Source: Glaciecola sp964446865
Lineage (GTDB): Bacteria; Pseudomonadota; Gammaproteobacteria; Enterobacterales; Alteromonadaceae
Direction: 5' to 3'
DNA: 64,000 bases
Assembly (NCBI GenBank): GCA_964446865.1
Contig: CAYURD010000003.1
Location: forward strand, 52,574-116,573
Shown here: positions 45,586-54,782 of the stretch, piece by piece
How positions within the stretch are numbered: the stretch's first letter is position 1
Layout: each line of letters begins with the position of its first letter
Translations under genes and position numbers: made by a program
Notes under the pieces: model-generated
Databases searched by the model: none
What the model was told of the DNA's origin: nothing
The model's input: the letters and a program-made list of their open reading frames with translations, nothing else

Positions 45586-47323
45586 ACAAGAACAAGGTAT
45601 TGTGCAAGCCGATTACGGACAAGAGCGTATGCGTAATCAATTTAAGACGCTAGGACCAATGAACGATCCTAGTGGTCAATCAATGGGACCTTTTTACACG
45701 CAAGAAGGGTTTCGAGAAAAGTATTTAGGGTCACTATTAGAAGTGCTGGTCATGCTTGCATGTGCAATTATTCTAATAGTACTTGTTAGCACTATTGTTT
45801 TTATTGCGGTGCAAGGTGGGCGATATTTTGCGCCAATGTCAGCGTTTCAAGTCACTACTTTTATCCAGCATGACCTAAATACTGCTAATGCCAGCATTAT
45901 CGTCGATGACAGTACCAAAGCAGACAATACCAAAAAAGATCGAAGCACTAAGCAAACTGATTCGACAAGCATTGAATATATGCTTAGCCATGAATCTCAA
46001 GAAACCTTAACAAACAGTATTACGCAAAAGCTGGACAATCAATTTATTGACACTGGTTCTCGCAATATCACTGTCGTTGTCGCCTCTGCTGACGACCTGT
46101 TTTTACTATCGACCGTCTCAGGACAAAAGTTCTTGGGCGAGTTTGTTAGTTTACAAAACGGTGAGACTGAAATGGACAATTTGTCACAATTGACACCAAT
46201 GAAGTCAACGGTAGCAAGCTTGCAACAAAACTTAAATGATATACAGATTAGTCGATTAACGCCCCTTCATCGCGAGATTAATGACCTCAATGTCAAACAA
46301 GTTTCACAAGATACCGAGCTATATCAACGTAAGTTAGCAGAATTCTATCAATGGCAGTCTCATGCAAATACGATTAAGCAACAGATTGAGAGCTACAGGA
46401 TAAATTTACGCCTTGATACTAATGAAGTTATTAGTATCGGTGTCCTTAACATGCAAGAGTTTTATCAACCCAATAAATTAAATTGGTGGGAATCTTTAGG
46501 GTATAGCGTAGAGCAGATTTACATTTTTTTAAGTGATTCACCAAAACAAGCTTCAACCAGTGGTGGCGTATTCCCTGCTATTTTTGGGACGATACTGATG
46601 GTGATAATTATGGCAATTGTAGTGACGCCTTTTGGCGCAATTTCAGCTATTTATTTGCACGAATACGCACCCGCCAATCGTTTAACTGAGATCATTAGAA
46701 TCTCTGTCAGCAATATGGCGGCAGTGCCGTCAGTCGTATATGGAGTGTTTGGTCTTGGTTTTTTTGTTTATGTACTTGGGGGCTCCATAGATTCATTACT
46801 GTATAGTGATAACTTGCCATCACCTACTTTTGGTACACCTGGCTTACTATGGGCCGCATTAACAATGGGGATATTGACCTTGCCGGTCGTGATCGTATCG
46901 ACAGAAGAGGGCTTGAGCCGAGTGCCTAAAAATTTGCGAGCTGGCGCATTGGCGCTTGGTGCAACAAAGTATGAAACCATTAAAAAAGTGGTACTGCCTA
47001 TGGCAAGCCCCGGTATTTTGAGTGGTGTGATATTAGCCATTGCGAGAGCGGCGGGTGAAGTAGCCCCGTTGATATTAGTTGGTGCGGTTAAATTTGCCCC
47101 AACGCTCCCAATTGATGGTGAGTTTCCTTATGTTCACTTTGAGCGTCAATTTATGCATTTGGGCGTGTTTATTTACGATGGCGCTTTTCATAATCAAACT
47201 GAGACGCAGGTGTCGTCGTTAATGTTCGCTAGTTGTATGCTGTTACTGATCATTGTGTTTTTATTAAATATTTCAGCTATCATCATTCGCAAAAGGCTGC
47301 GCGATAAATATGAGCGTTTATAA
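45569..47323 (+). CDS. pstA: Phosphate ABC transporter permease PstA
   Basis: A 584-aa permease, about twice the size of E. coli PstA. TM1 is at about residues 57-82, then a roughly 230-residue periplasmic insert with coiled-coil character (QQNLNDIQISRLTPLHREIN), then the permease core from GVFPAIFGTILMVIIMAIVV with IYLHEYAPANRLTEIIR and the EAA-type IARAAGEVAPLILVGAV. Translation is probably coupled to pstC, whose stop it overlaps. pstB follows after 2 bases. Confidence 0.94.
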   Translation: MSMASKQEQGIVQADYGQERMRNQFKTLGPMNDPSGQSMGPFYTQEGFREKYLGSLLEVLVMLACAIILIVLVSTIVFIAVQGGRYFAPMSAFQVTTFIQHDLNTANASIIVDDSTKADNTKKDRSTKQTDSTSIEYMLSHESQETLTNSITQKLDNQFIDTGSRNITVVVASADDLFLLSTVSGQKFLGEFVSLQNGETEMDNLSQLTPMKSTVASLQQNLNDIQISRLTPLHREINDLNVKQVSQDTELYQRKLAEFYQWQSHANTIKQQIESYRINLRLDTNEVISIGVLNMQEFYQPNKLNWWESLGYSVEQIYIFLSDSPKQASTSGGVFPAIFGTILMVIIMAIVVTPFGAISAIYLHEYAPANRLTEIIRISVSNMAAVPSVVYGVFGLGFFVYVLGGSIDSLLYSDNLPSPTFGTPGLLWAALTMGILTLPVVIVSTEEGLSRVPKNLRAGALALGATKYETIKKVVLPMASPGILSGVILAIARAAGEVAPLILVGAVKFAPTLPIDGEFPYVHFERQFMHLGVFIYDGAFHNQTETQVSSLMFASCMLLLIIVFLLNISAIIIRKRLRDKYERL

Positions 47324-47325
47324 AC

Positions 47326-48132
47326 ATGTTTAAGTTATTCGAAAGAGAAGTATTATCCGTTGATGAGATATCTAGCGCGCAAACGAGTATCTCTGTACAA
47401 GATTTATGTGTCTCACTTAACGGTAAAAACGTCCTTAAAAATATTAATATCCGTATTCCAAAAAATAAAATCACCGCGCTAATTGGGCAAAGTGGCTGTG
47501 GCAAAACGACCTTGTTAAACAGTTTTAATCGGATGAATGAATTTATTAGCTCACATACAATAAGTGGTGAGGTCAATATTAACGGGCGTAATATATACGA
47601 CAAACGCGAACGTGTATCAAAACTGCGTTCACAAATAGGCATGGTATTTCAACGTCCCAATCCTTTTCCGATGAGCATATATGATAACGTCAGTTTTGGT
47701 CTGCGCATTCAAGGCGAGAAAAAACGCAGAGTACTTGACGATAGTGTTGAAAAAGCGCTTCGAAAAGCAGCACTTTGGGAAGAGGTCAGAGACCGTTTGT
47801 TTGATTCAGCGCTCACATTATCTGGCGGACAACAGCAACGACTTATGATTGCGCGGGCGCTCGCACTTGAACCCGAAATACTGCTACTTGATGAGCCGAC
47901 TTCAGCCCTTGATCCGCTAACGACGCTTTATATTGAAGAGTTGATTGTAGAGCTTAAAAAACAATGTACGGTCATTATTGTGACCCACAATATGCAACAA
48001 GCTGCGCGGGTGTCTGATTATGCGGCTTTTATTCATATGGGAGAGTTAATTGAATACTCAGATAGTGACTCATTATTTACGATGCCAGCAAAACAGCAGA
48101 CCGAAGATTATATTACAGGCCGTTATGGTTAG
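47326..48132 (+). CDS. pstB: Phosphate ABC transporter ATP-binding protein PstB
   Basis: A 268-aa ATPase driving phosphate import. Walker A is GQSGCGKTTLLN, the signature is LSGGQQQRLMIARALA, and Walker B is ILLLDEPTSALDP. FNRMNEFI and MVFQRPNPFPMSIYDNV are PstB-specific. It follows pstA by 2 bases and precedes phoU by 13. Confidence 0.97.
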   Translation: MFKLFEREVLSVDEISSAQTSISVQDLCVSLNGKNVLKNINIRIPKNKITALIGQSGCGKTTLLNSFNRMNEFISSHTISGEVNINGRNIYDKRERVSKLRSQIGMVFQRPNPFPMSIYDNVSFGLRIQGEKKRRVLDDSVEKALRKAALWEEVRDRLFDSALTLSGGQQQRLMIARALALEPEILLLDEPTSALDPLTTLYIEELIVELKKQCTVIIVTHNMQQAARVSDYAAFIHMGELIEYSDSDSLFTMPAKQQTEDYITGRYG

Positions 48133-48145
48133 GGAGTAATTTATT

Positions 48146-48859
48146 GTGCGTCGCCAGATACAACTCAATACTCATATTTCTGCAAAATATAACCAAGAGC
48201 TCGAGAGTTTGAAGCATTCTGTGTTGACCATGGGCGGTGTCATAGAACAGCAGCTAGTCAATACGCTTGTTGCCTTAAAAGAAAATGCACCAGCGCTCGC
48301 TGAGCGCGTTGCTTTAAATGATTCGCGAGTTGATACGATGGAGTTTCAAGTAGAACAAGAATGCATGCGGATTATTGCCAAGCGAAATCCAACGGCAGGT
48401 GATTTAAGACTTGTGATGACAGTATCTAAAACAGCCACCGATTTGGAAAGAATGGGCGATGAGATTGCTCGGGTTGCTAAACTTGTCACAAAAAACAAAA
48501 TCCCTAACTCGGATATCGTGTTATCGGGCATGATGGACATAGGTAACCGAAACGTCAGTATGATGCGGGCAACCTTTGATGCGTTTGCCCGTCAAGATGA
48601 TAAAGCAGCAGTGATAGCCCACCGTCAAGACACTGAGATTGACCGAGTATACAAAAAAGTACTTGAACAAACGGCAAAAGAAATTCAATCAAGACCAGAC
48701 GAAATTGCGGTGTGGATGGATGTATTATGGGCAATAAGGTCGTTTGAACGCATTGGTGATAGATGTAAAAATATTTGTGAATATGTTATTTATTTAACCT
48801 ATGGTCGAGATTTAAACAGTTCGAGCATGAAAAAAACGGTCAAGAAACTACTTAAATAA
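48146..48859 (+). CDS. phoU: Phosphate signalling protein PhoU
   Basis: A 237-aa helical protein with two PhoU repeats (VALNDSRVDTMEFQVEQECMR and the later IAHRQDTEIDRVYKKVLEQ). It links Pst transport to the PhoR/PhoB system and restrains Pho signalling when phosphate is ample. The start is GTG 48146 after AGGGAG. It ends the pstCAB-phoU operon. No pstS, phoB or phoR is in the window. Confidence 0.96.
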   Translation: MRRQIQLNTHISAKYNQELESLKHSVLTMGGVIEQQLVNTLVALKENAPALAERVALNDSRVDTMEFQVEQECMRIIAKRNPTAGDLRLVMTVSKTATDLERMGDEIARVAKLVTKNKIPNSDIVLSGMMDIGNRNVSMMRATFDAFARQDDKAAVIAHRQDTEIDRVYKKVLEQTAKEIQSRPDEIAVWMDVLWAIRSFERIGDRCKNICEYVIYLTYGRDLNSSSMKKTVKKLLK

Positions 48860-48965
48860 CAAAGGTATAGTGACAAGCTTGGATAAAAAAAGTTTTTAGG
48901 TTGCGGTTTTATCCAATAGCCTTTATATTCAATTCAACTTCCGCAAATCATCAAAGCTTCTTTTC

Positions 48966-50261
48966 ATGGATATTATTCAAAGTTATGGATTAATACTGGT
49001 TATCTTAGCCGGTGTCGTTGGATTTGTGATGGCATGGGGCATAGGTGCAAACGATGTCGCAAATGCAATGGGGACGTCTGTAGGCTCCAAAGCGATTACC
49101 CTCAAGCAAGCCATTCTTATTGCAATGGTGTTCGAGTTTGCTGGCGCATACTTGGCCGGCGGTGAAGTGACCGCGACTATTCGTAAAGGCATCATTGATG
49201 CTAATTATTTTACCGATATTCCAGAATATTTAGTGCTTGGCATGATTTCCTCTTTGTTCGCAGCAGGACTTTGGCTCGTCATTGCTTCATACAAAGGATG
49301 GCCCGTTTCTACGACACATTCTATTGTTGGCGCTATCGTAGGATTTACGGCGGTTGGCGTAAGTGCTGAGGCAGTAGAATGGGGCAAAATTGGTGGGATT
49401 GTTGGAAGCTGGATAGTGACACCTGCAATATCGGGCCTTATTGCCATCGGCATATTTATAAGTGCCAAAAAACTGATATTAGACCGAGAACAGCCATTAG
49501 TTGCGGCGGTTAAATATATTCCAATTTATATGGGCATGGCTGGGTTTATCATGTCCTTAGTCACCATTAAAAAAGGTCTAAAACACGTTGGTTTGGGTCT
49601 TCCATTCATGGAAGGTATATTATTGGCGGTATTAATTGGTGTGGTAACTGCCCTAATTGGTGCTTTTTTTGTCAAAAAGCTAAGCCGTAAAACCCTTGAA
49701 AATAGTCAATCTGAAAAGATGCTAAGTCAAGAAGATCAAAATATCAGCGTTGAACGAGTATTTGCCGTACTGATGGTACTTACCGCATGCTGTATGGCGT
49801 TTGCCCATGGTTCAAACGATGTTGCTAACGCCATCGGTCCGTTAGCGGCGGTAGTCAGTGTTGTCTCAAATGATGGCAATATAGTGGCAAATTCACCACT
49901 TGCTTGGTGGATATTGCCTTTAGGCGGTTTCGGTATTGTGATGGGCTTGGCACTTTTTGGGCATCGCGTCATGAAAACCATAGGACAAGGGATTACTCAT
50001 TTAACACCTAGTCGAGGTTTTGCTGCAGAGCTTGCCGCAGCCACGACCGTGCTAATAGCATCAGGCACTGGTTTACCCATTTCGACCACACAAACGCTCG
50101 TTGGGGCCGTGTTGGGTGTTGGACTTGCTCAGGGCATAAATGCACTTAACACCAGCACGATAAAAAGCATCGTGACTTCATGGGTGATTACATTGCCGGT
50201 TGGCGCGGTATTCTCAATTTTATTCTTCTATTTGCTCAAATTTATATTTGGCGTGTCATAA
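48966..50261 (+). CDS. pit: PiT family inorganic phosphate transporter
   Basis: A 431-aa permease with ten or more membrane segments. The duplicated signature is seen twice: WGIGANDVANAMGTSVGSKA near residue 24 and AHGSNDVANAIGPLAAVVS near 280. The paired WPVSTTHSIVGAIVG and LPISTTQTLVGAVLG are present. It moves metal-phosphate or sodium/proton-phosphate at low affinity. It lies 106 bases after phoU, an unusual direct pairing with the high-affinity system. It carries no preceding Pit-accessory (DUF47) gene; PhoU may fill that place. Confidence 0.93.
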   Translation: MDIIQSYGLILVILAGVVGFVMAWGIGANDVANAMGTSVGSKAITLKQAILIAMVFEFAGAYLAGGEVTATIRKGIIDANYFTDIPEYLVLGMISSLFAAGLWLVIASYKGWPVSTTHSIVGAIVGFTAVGVSAEAVEWGKIGGIVGSWIVTPAISGLIAIGIFISAKKLILDREQPLVAAVKYIPIYMGMAGFIMSLVTIKKGLKHVGLGLPFMEGILLAVLIGVVTALIGAFFVKKLSRKTLENSQSEKMLSQEDQNISVERVFAVLMVLTACCMAFAHGSNDVANAIGPLAAVVSVVSNDGNIVANSPLAWWILPLGGFGIVMGLALFGHRVMKTIGQGITHLTPSRGFAAELAAATTVLIASGTGLPISTTQTLVGAVLGVGLAQGINALNTSTIKSIVTSWVITLPVGAVFSILFFYLLKFIFGVS

Positions 50262-50330
50262 GCTTTGTAAGACCTAATATTGCGTGCTAGTCTTCTACTA
50301 TTGATTTTCTTGATATTTTAGAAGGCTTTT

Positions 50331-51239
50331 TTGCGTCTACCCAATTTAAAACACCTCCACTATTTGACCGTTTTACATAGTGAGCAGCACTTTGCTAGAG
50401 CCGCCCAAAAATGTAACGTGAGTCAGTCTACTTTAAGTGCGGCTATCCAAAATTTGGAAGACAGTATTGGTCATCAATTGTTAGAGCGCGACCATAAGAG
50501 TTTCGTTTTTACCGAGTTTGGTGAGTCAATTGTTGAAAAAAGCAAAGCCTTACTCGGACAAACTCAAGAATGGCTTTCGTTTGCGCAGTCGTATGGAGAC
50601 TGGCAAAGTGGTACATTGAAAGTTGGCGTAATCCCCACTATCGCGCCGTTTATTTTTGAACAACTCATCACCAAAATTCAAGAAGGGCTGCCAAAACTAA
50701 CTTTGGAATTGCTCGAAGATACAACAGAGAACTTACTCTTAAAGCTAAATGATGGTGCTGTTGACCTGCTGCTAATGGCCTTGCCAATGAAAACCCCCGG
50801 TTGTAAACAATTAGTATTGGGGAAAGACCCCTTTCATTTAATTGCGCATAATGAAAAGGCAAAGTCATTACCAGAAAACGTCAATATTGATGATTTGCCT
50901 GAAAACAGTATTTTTTTGCTGCAAAAAGAACATTGCTTAACCGAGCATGCGGTAAGTGCGTGTGGTTTAGCGCATAAAACTCAAATTAGTTCACTTACCG
51001 CGAGTAGTTTGCATACCTTAGTGTCCTTAGTGAATAGCCAAATGGGCTATACATTTATACCCGCCATGGCTTTGCAGCATGGTATTTTAGACGGCAGTAA
51101 GGTAAAAGCGCTTGCGCCAAGTAATGATGCATTTAGAGAAATAGGCCTAGTGTGGCGTAATAGCACTACCCGAGTACAATTATTTAGGCATATCGCGACC
51201 TTGTTGGCGCCTCTCATGCCTGAGCCCGAGAAAATCTAA
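50331..51239 (+). CDS. oxyR: Hydrogen-peroxide sensing LysR regulator OxyR
   Basis: A 302-aa LysR-type regulator. The winged helix (FARAAQKCNVSQSTLSAAIQNLE) is at about residues 21-43. The effector domain contains both redox cysteines at the OxyR spacing: HCLTEHAVSAC, Cys202 and Cys211, equivalent to Cys199/Cys208 of E. coli. This supports a true peroxide sensor. The start is TTG 50331, with GAAGG upstream. Its stop codon overlaps the ATG of the hybrid kinase by one base, which suggests co-expression. The N-terminus (MRLPNLKHLHYL) has diverged from typical OxyR. Confidence 0.88.
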   Translation: MRLPNLKHLHYLTVLHSEQHFARAAQKCNVSQSTLSAAIQNLEDSIGHQLLERDHKSFVFTEFGESIVEKSKALLGQTQEWLSFAQSYGDWQSGTLKVGVIPTIAPFIFEQLITKIQEGLPKLTLELLEDTTENLLLKLNDGAVDLLLMALPMKTPGCKQLVLGKDPFHLIAHNEKAKSLPENVNIDDLPENSIFLLQKEHCLTEHAVSACGLAHKTQISSLTASSLHTLVSLVNSQMGYTFIPAMALQHGILDGSKVKALAPSNDAFREIGLVWRNSTTRVQLFRHIATLLAPLMPEPEKI

Positions 51240-53182
51240 TGAAAGAGATTGATAGTCAGCTTATATCAAGAATATTTCAGCATTCTTCGACTGCTTTGAT
51301 TATTACTGGCAACTACACTGGCGAGCCAATTATGTCTGTCACTGAGAACATTGCTCAGTTGTTAGGGTATTCGATGGAAAAATTGGATAACCATGCCGCA
51401 CTCTTTGACGATCTTATTCACGAAGATGATATTGCTAACTACTTACTTGAGTCACAACAAGCCACCTTAGAAGATGATTGCCAAGACATGCTGCTTAGCG
51501 AGTATCGTTTAGCGCACAATGACGGTTATTATATTTGGGTGAAAGACCATATTCAGATTGTTAGGTCAAACAACAAAGTAAAACAGTTAGTGCATGTATT
51601 GACAGACATTACTAACGAGATGTCGGTTAGAACAACCTTAATGCAGCAAAAAGAACAGTTACAAAGTGTATTACACAAAGCTGGTTTTGGCATGTGGGAA
51701 TGGCATAGTAATACTGAGATACTTGAATGTGATAGTAACTGGAGTCACCTTTTGGGCTTTGTTCAACCCATTAAAAGCATGAAAATATCGCGTTTGTTTG
51801 CCTTAGTGCACCCCGATGACCTTGAAGCGTTTAAAAGTGTGATTGAGTCTTTGCGAGATGGGAAAGCAGGGAAGTCAACCATCATTGTCCGGATTAGGCA
51901 CCTAACGGGTAAGTGGCGTTATCATGAATGCCATGCGATTATGTCTGTAAAAGATACTGGCGCAGGTGGGGCAATTACCTATGCGTCAAGCGCGTCAAAG
52001 CAAAGCGGTCCGCCTACCATCCTTATGTCGCATAACGATATTAGTGCTCAAAAAGAAAATGAATTAGCGGCTATTGGAGCCCTTGACTTGCGTAACCAAT
52101 TTTTCGCGAGAGTATCACACGAAATACGCACGCCTCTGCACGGCATCTTAGGGATGTTGAGTTTGGTAAAACAAGACTTAACGACAGATCAAGCGAAACT
52201 AAAAGTTGAAAAAATCACGGCACATTCAGAACAACTTTTGTATTTGTTAAATGATATTTTGGACTTAGCCAAGTTAAATGAAGCAAAACTAAAAGTCTCA
52301 GTTGAATTGGTGTCGGTGACCGAAATTATTAACCAAGTGCAACGCTTGTTTGGTTTTAAAGCTGCAGAGAAATCCATTGCTTTGAAAACGACCTTACCCG
52401 CATTACAGCATGATATGGTGGTGACAGATAAAGTTAGGTTAACGCAAGTGTTGAGTAATTTAGTGTCAAATGCCATTAAGTATACGCACAAAGGTGAAGT
52501 TAATATTTACACAAAACTTGAGCATGAACGCCTTGTTATTTGTATACAAGACAGTGGTATTGGCATTAAAGACACTGCGAGTGTTTTTGATGCTTATGTG
52601 CAAGAAGAAGGTGGATATAATCAAGGATCAAACAGCACTGGCTTAGGCTTAGAAATTGTCAAGAAACTGTGTGATTTGTTAGGCATCAAAATAGAGCTCA
52701 ACTCTACTTCAAGTGGAACCTTGTTTAGGTTGGTTTTGAGTAAACCCATGCCAAATACCTTAGTCGCAATGCCAAGTGGGAATAGCAACAAAACGTCAGT
52801 ATTAAACCTAGAAGACATCAGCGTGCTAGTGGTCGATGATAGTGATATCAACCGAGAGATTGTCACAGAGATGCTACAAAACGTTGGCGCCACTTGCACG
52901 CATGCGGTTGATGGATACGAGGCGTTAAAGTTAATTGCCAATAAACACTACGATGTCGTTTTAATGGATAAGCATATGCCTAATATGAATGGTATCGATG
53001 CGACGCGAGAAATTAGACAAAACAAGAGCATTCAAAAACAACCGGTCATTATTGCGTTAACGGCTGATGCCTTTGATATTGATAATGATGCTTGGTTTAC
53101 TGAGGGTATTGATGAGCTTGTCACAAAACCCTTTGACGTTGATATATTGATAAAAACCATCAGTCGATGCCTTAGATCATAA
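51239..53182 (+). CDS. Soluble hybrid sensor histidine kinase (PAS-PAS-kinase-receiver)
   Basis: A 647-aa protein with no membrane helix. PAS1 is at about 10-125, PAS2 at about 143-270, HisKA with VSHEIRTPL (His294), an ATPase domain with NLVSNAIKYT, DSGIGI and STGLGLEIV, then a C-terminal receiver with VLVVDDSDINREI and phosphoacceptor Asp in VLMDKHMPNMNG. All motifs are intact. PAS2 carries a Gly/Ser-rich insertion (about 240-260) before its last strand. As a hybrid kinase it needs a phosphotransfer (HPt) partner, none of which is in the window. It sits between oxyR (1-base overlap) and a second kinase-like gene (13 bases). Confidence 0.9.
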   Translation: MKEIDSQLISRIFQHSSTALIITGNYTGEPIMSVTENIAQLLGYSMEKLDNHAALFDDLIHEDDIANYLLESQQATLEDDCQDMLLSEYRLAHNDGYYIWVKDHIQIVRSNNKVKQLVHVLTDITNEMSVRTTLMQQKEQLQSVLHKAGFGMWEWHSNTEILECDSNWSHLLGFVQPIKSMKISRLFALVHPDDLEAFKSVIESLRDGKAGKSTIIVRIRHLTGKWRYHECHAIMSVKDTGAGGAITYASSASKQSGPPTILMSHNDISAQKENELAAIGALDLRNQFFARVSHEIRTPLHGILGMLSLVKQDLTTDQAKLKVEKITAHSEQLLYLLNDILDLAKLNEAKLKVSVELVSVTEIINQVQRLFGFKAAEKSIALKTTLPALQHDMVVTDKVRLTQVLSNLVSNAIKYTHKGEVNIYTKLEHERLVICIQDSGIGIKDTASVFDAYVQEEGGYNQGSNSTGLGLEIVKKLCDLLGIKIELNSTSSGTLFRLVLSKPMPNTLVAMPSGNSNKTSVLNLEDISVLVVDDSDINREIVTEMLQNVGATCTHAVDGYEALKLIANKHYDVVLMDKHMPNMNGIDATREIRQNKSIQKQPVIIALTADAFDIDNDAWFTEGIDELVTKPFDVDILIKTISRCLRS

Positions 53183-53195
53183 TTAAGAGACCCAT

Positions 53196-54755
53196 ATGTT
53201 AATTTCTCCCGAATTATTAGGTTTACATGAGCAAGCCACATGGCAGCATGAATTTGGTTTAAACGAATCGTCGTTAAAGTCGCTTATTGTGCCGATAGTG
53301 CAATCAAGTGCAAAGTTGCTAAACGTAAAGGGTGTGCGCGTTTGTTTGTTCGAAAAACGTCAGGGCCTTAGTGTTAATGTAGGAACGAGTATCAAAAGTG
53401 ATTCCGTTTTTGATGCGCTTAGAAACACCCTTGCTGGTAAAGGCGAATATGCGCTAATCAGTGAGCGTGATAATCAGCCAGCGCTCACAAATTTAACGAA
53501 GGCCGCAGATAAGACGCTTGTCAATGAGTGTTTTGTGTGCACATTTTCGGCTAAAGATGAAAGAATTGACGGCTACGTGTGTTTTTTTGGTGAAACAATT
53601 AACCCAAACCAAATAGACTTAAGTGCATTTGCCGATTTATTAAAAAATAATATATGCAATGCCTTGTTGTTGAAAAAAGCGAAACGAGTAAGTGTTGATC
53701 AACAAGAGTTTTACGCACTAGTCGCTGACACGAACACCGTAAATATATTCGCGAAGGACGTTGATTCAAGAATTGTATTTTGTAATCAATCTTTTTTACA
53801 TTTATACCCGCCTGAATCAAGAGATAAAGTAATTGGCTACACAACCGTAGAAGAATATGACGAAGCGCAGCGCAATATATTTCTGCAAGACGACAGGGAT
53901 GCATTTGAGACTGGCTTTAAGTCACTTGTTGAAGTGATAGACTTTCCAAATGGCCGACAAGTCACTCTCGAAACCACTAAAATAAAATTCACAACATTGT
54001 CGGGGAATGATTATATTTTGTGTATTGCTTACGACCTGTCTAAGCAGTACAAGTTAATACGCCAGCTTGAAAATAAGAATCGCGATTTAGACAAAATCGC
54101 CAATGTGCTCGCAACCGATATAAGAGCTCCAGCAAATGCGATGATAAACATTATCAAGTGGCTTCAACAAGACCTTAAAACTGTTGATAATCATGAAGTG
54201 CATGAGTTGGTAGCAGAGCTTCGTAAGCGGTCAAATCGCGTTAATAAGTTGTTATCAGTAGTATACAAATATGCATTTGCAGGACGCGACAAGCATGTTA
54301 GCACAGAGGTATCGTTAACCTCTGCTGTGAGCGATTTACTATCAAACATAAGAAGTGACAAGACCTTTACGACCAGTATTACGGAAAAGACTTTGCTACT
54401 ACCAAGGCGTCCGTTTGTGGACGTGCTCGATATACTTGTGCGTAATGCGCATGATCATCACCCCGATGACCATATTAAACTTGAAATAGATGTTAGAACC
54501 GATAAAAACAATTACTTAATCGATGTTATCGATAATGGCGAAGGCATTGAAGCATCAAAACAAGGGGCCATTTTTGAATTGTTCTTTAGCAGCAAAGACG
54601 TAGATGAAGATGACGTGTTTGGCGTTGGCCTTGCCATCGCCAAACGAATTTTACAGAGTTATGATGGTGACTTGGTGCTTGATGCTGAGAAAAAGAAAGG
54701 CACAAAAATCACCATTGTTTGGCCTAAAGACATAGGCCATAATACAGATAGCTAA
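53196..54755 (+). CDS. Histidine-kinase-like protein lacking the phosphoacceptor His
   Basis: A 519-aa soluble protein: an N-terminal GAF-like region (about 30-160), a PAS domain (about 170-285), a dimerisation helix pair and an ATPase domain with DNGEGI and VFGVGLAIAKRI. At the H box, where relatives read ASHDLRAP, this protein reads ATDIRAP, with Thr307 in place of the His. The codon is ACC, so it is not a sequence ambiguity. Autophosphorylation in the usual way should be impossible. It may act as a pseudokinase partner of the hybrid kinase encoded just upstream. Confidence 0.85.
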   Translation: MLISPELLGLHEQATWQHEFGLNESSLKSLIVPIVQSSAKLLNVKGVRVCLFEKRQGLSVNVGTSIKSDSVFDALRNTLAGKGEYALISERDNQPALTNLTKAADKTLVNECFVCTFSAKDERIDGYVCFFGETINPNQIDLSAFADLLKNNICNALLLKKAKRVSVDQQEFYALVADTNTVNIFAKDVDSRIVFCNQSFLHLYPPESRDKVIGYTTVEEYDEAQRNIFLQDDRDAFETGFKSLVEVIDFPNGRQVTLETTKIKFTTLSGNDYILCIAYDLSKQYKLIRQLENKNRDLDKIANVLATDIRAPANAMINIIKWLQQDLKTVDNHEVHELVAELRKRSNRVNKLLSVVYKYAFAGRDKHVSTEVSLTSAVSDLLSNIRSDKTFTTSITEKTLLLPRRPFVDVLDILVRNAHDHHPDDHIKLEIDVRTDKNNYLIDVIDNGEGIEASKQGAIFELFFSSKDVDEDDVFGVGLAIAKRILQSYDGDLVLDAEKKKGTKITIVWPKDIGHNTDS

Positions 54756-54782
54756 TATGCGCTTAACCCTATAGGAACTTTT

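Noticed and set aside
48860..48965. Intrinsic terminator between phoU and pit
   Set aside because: An A/T-rich stretch is present, but no stable stem could be drawn; read-through into pit remains possible.
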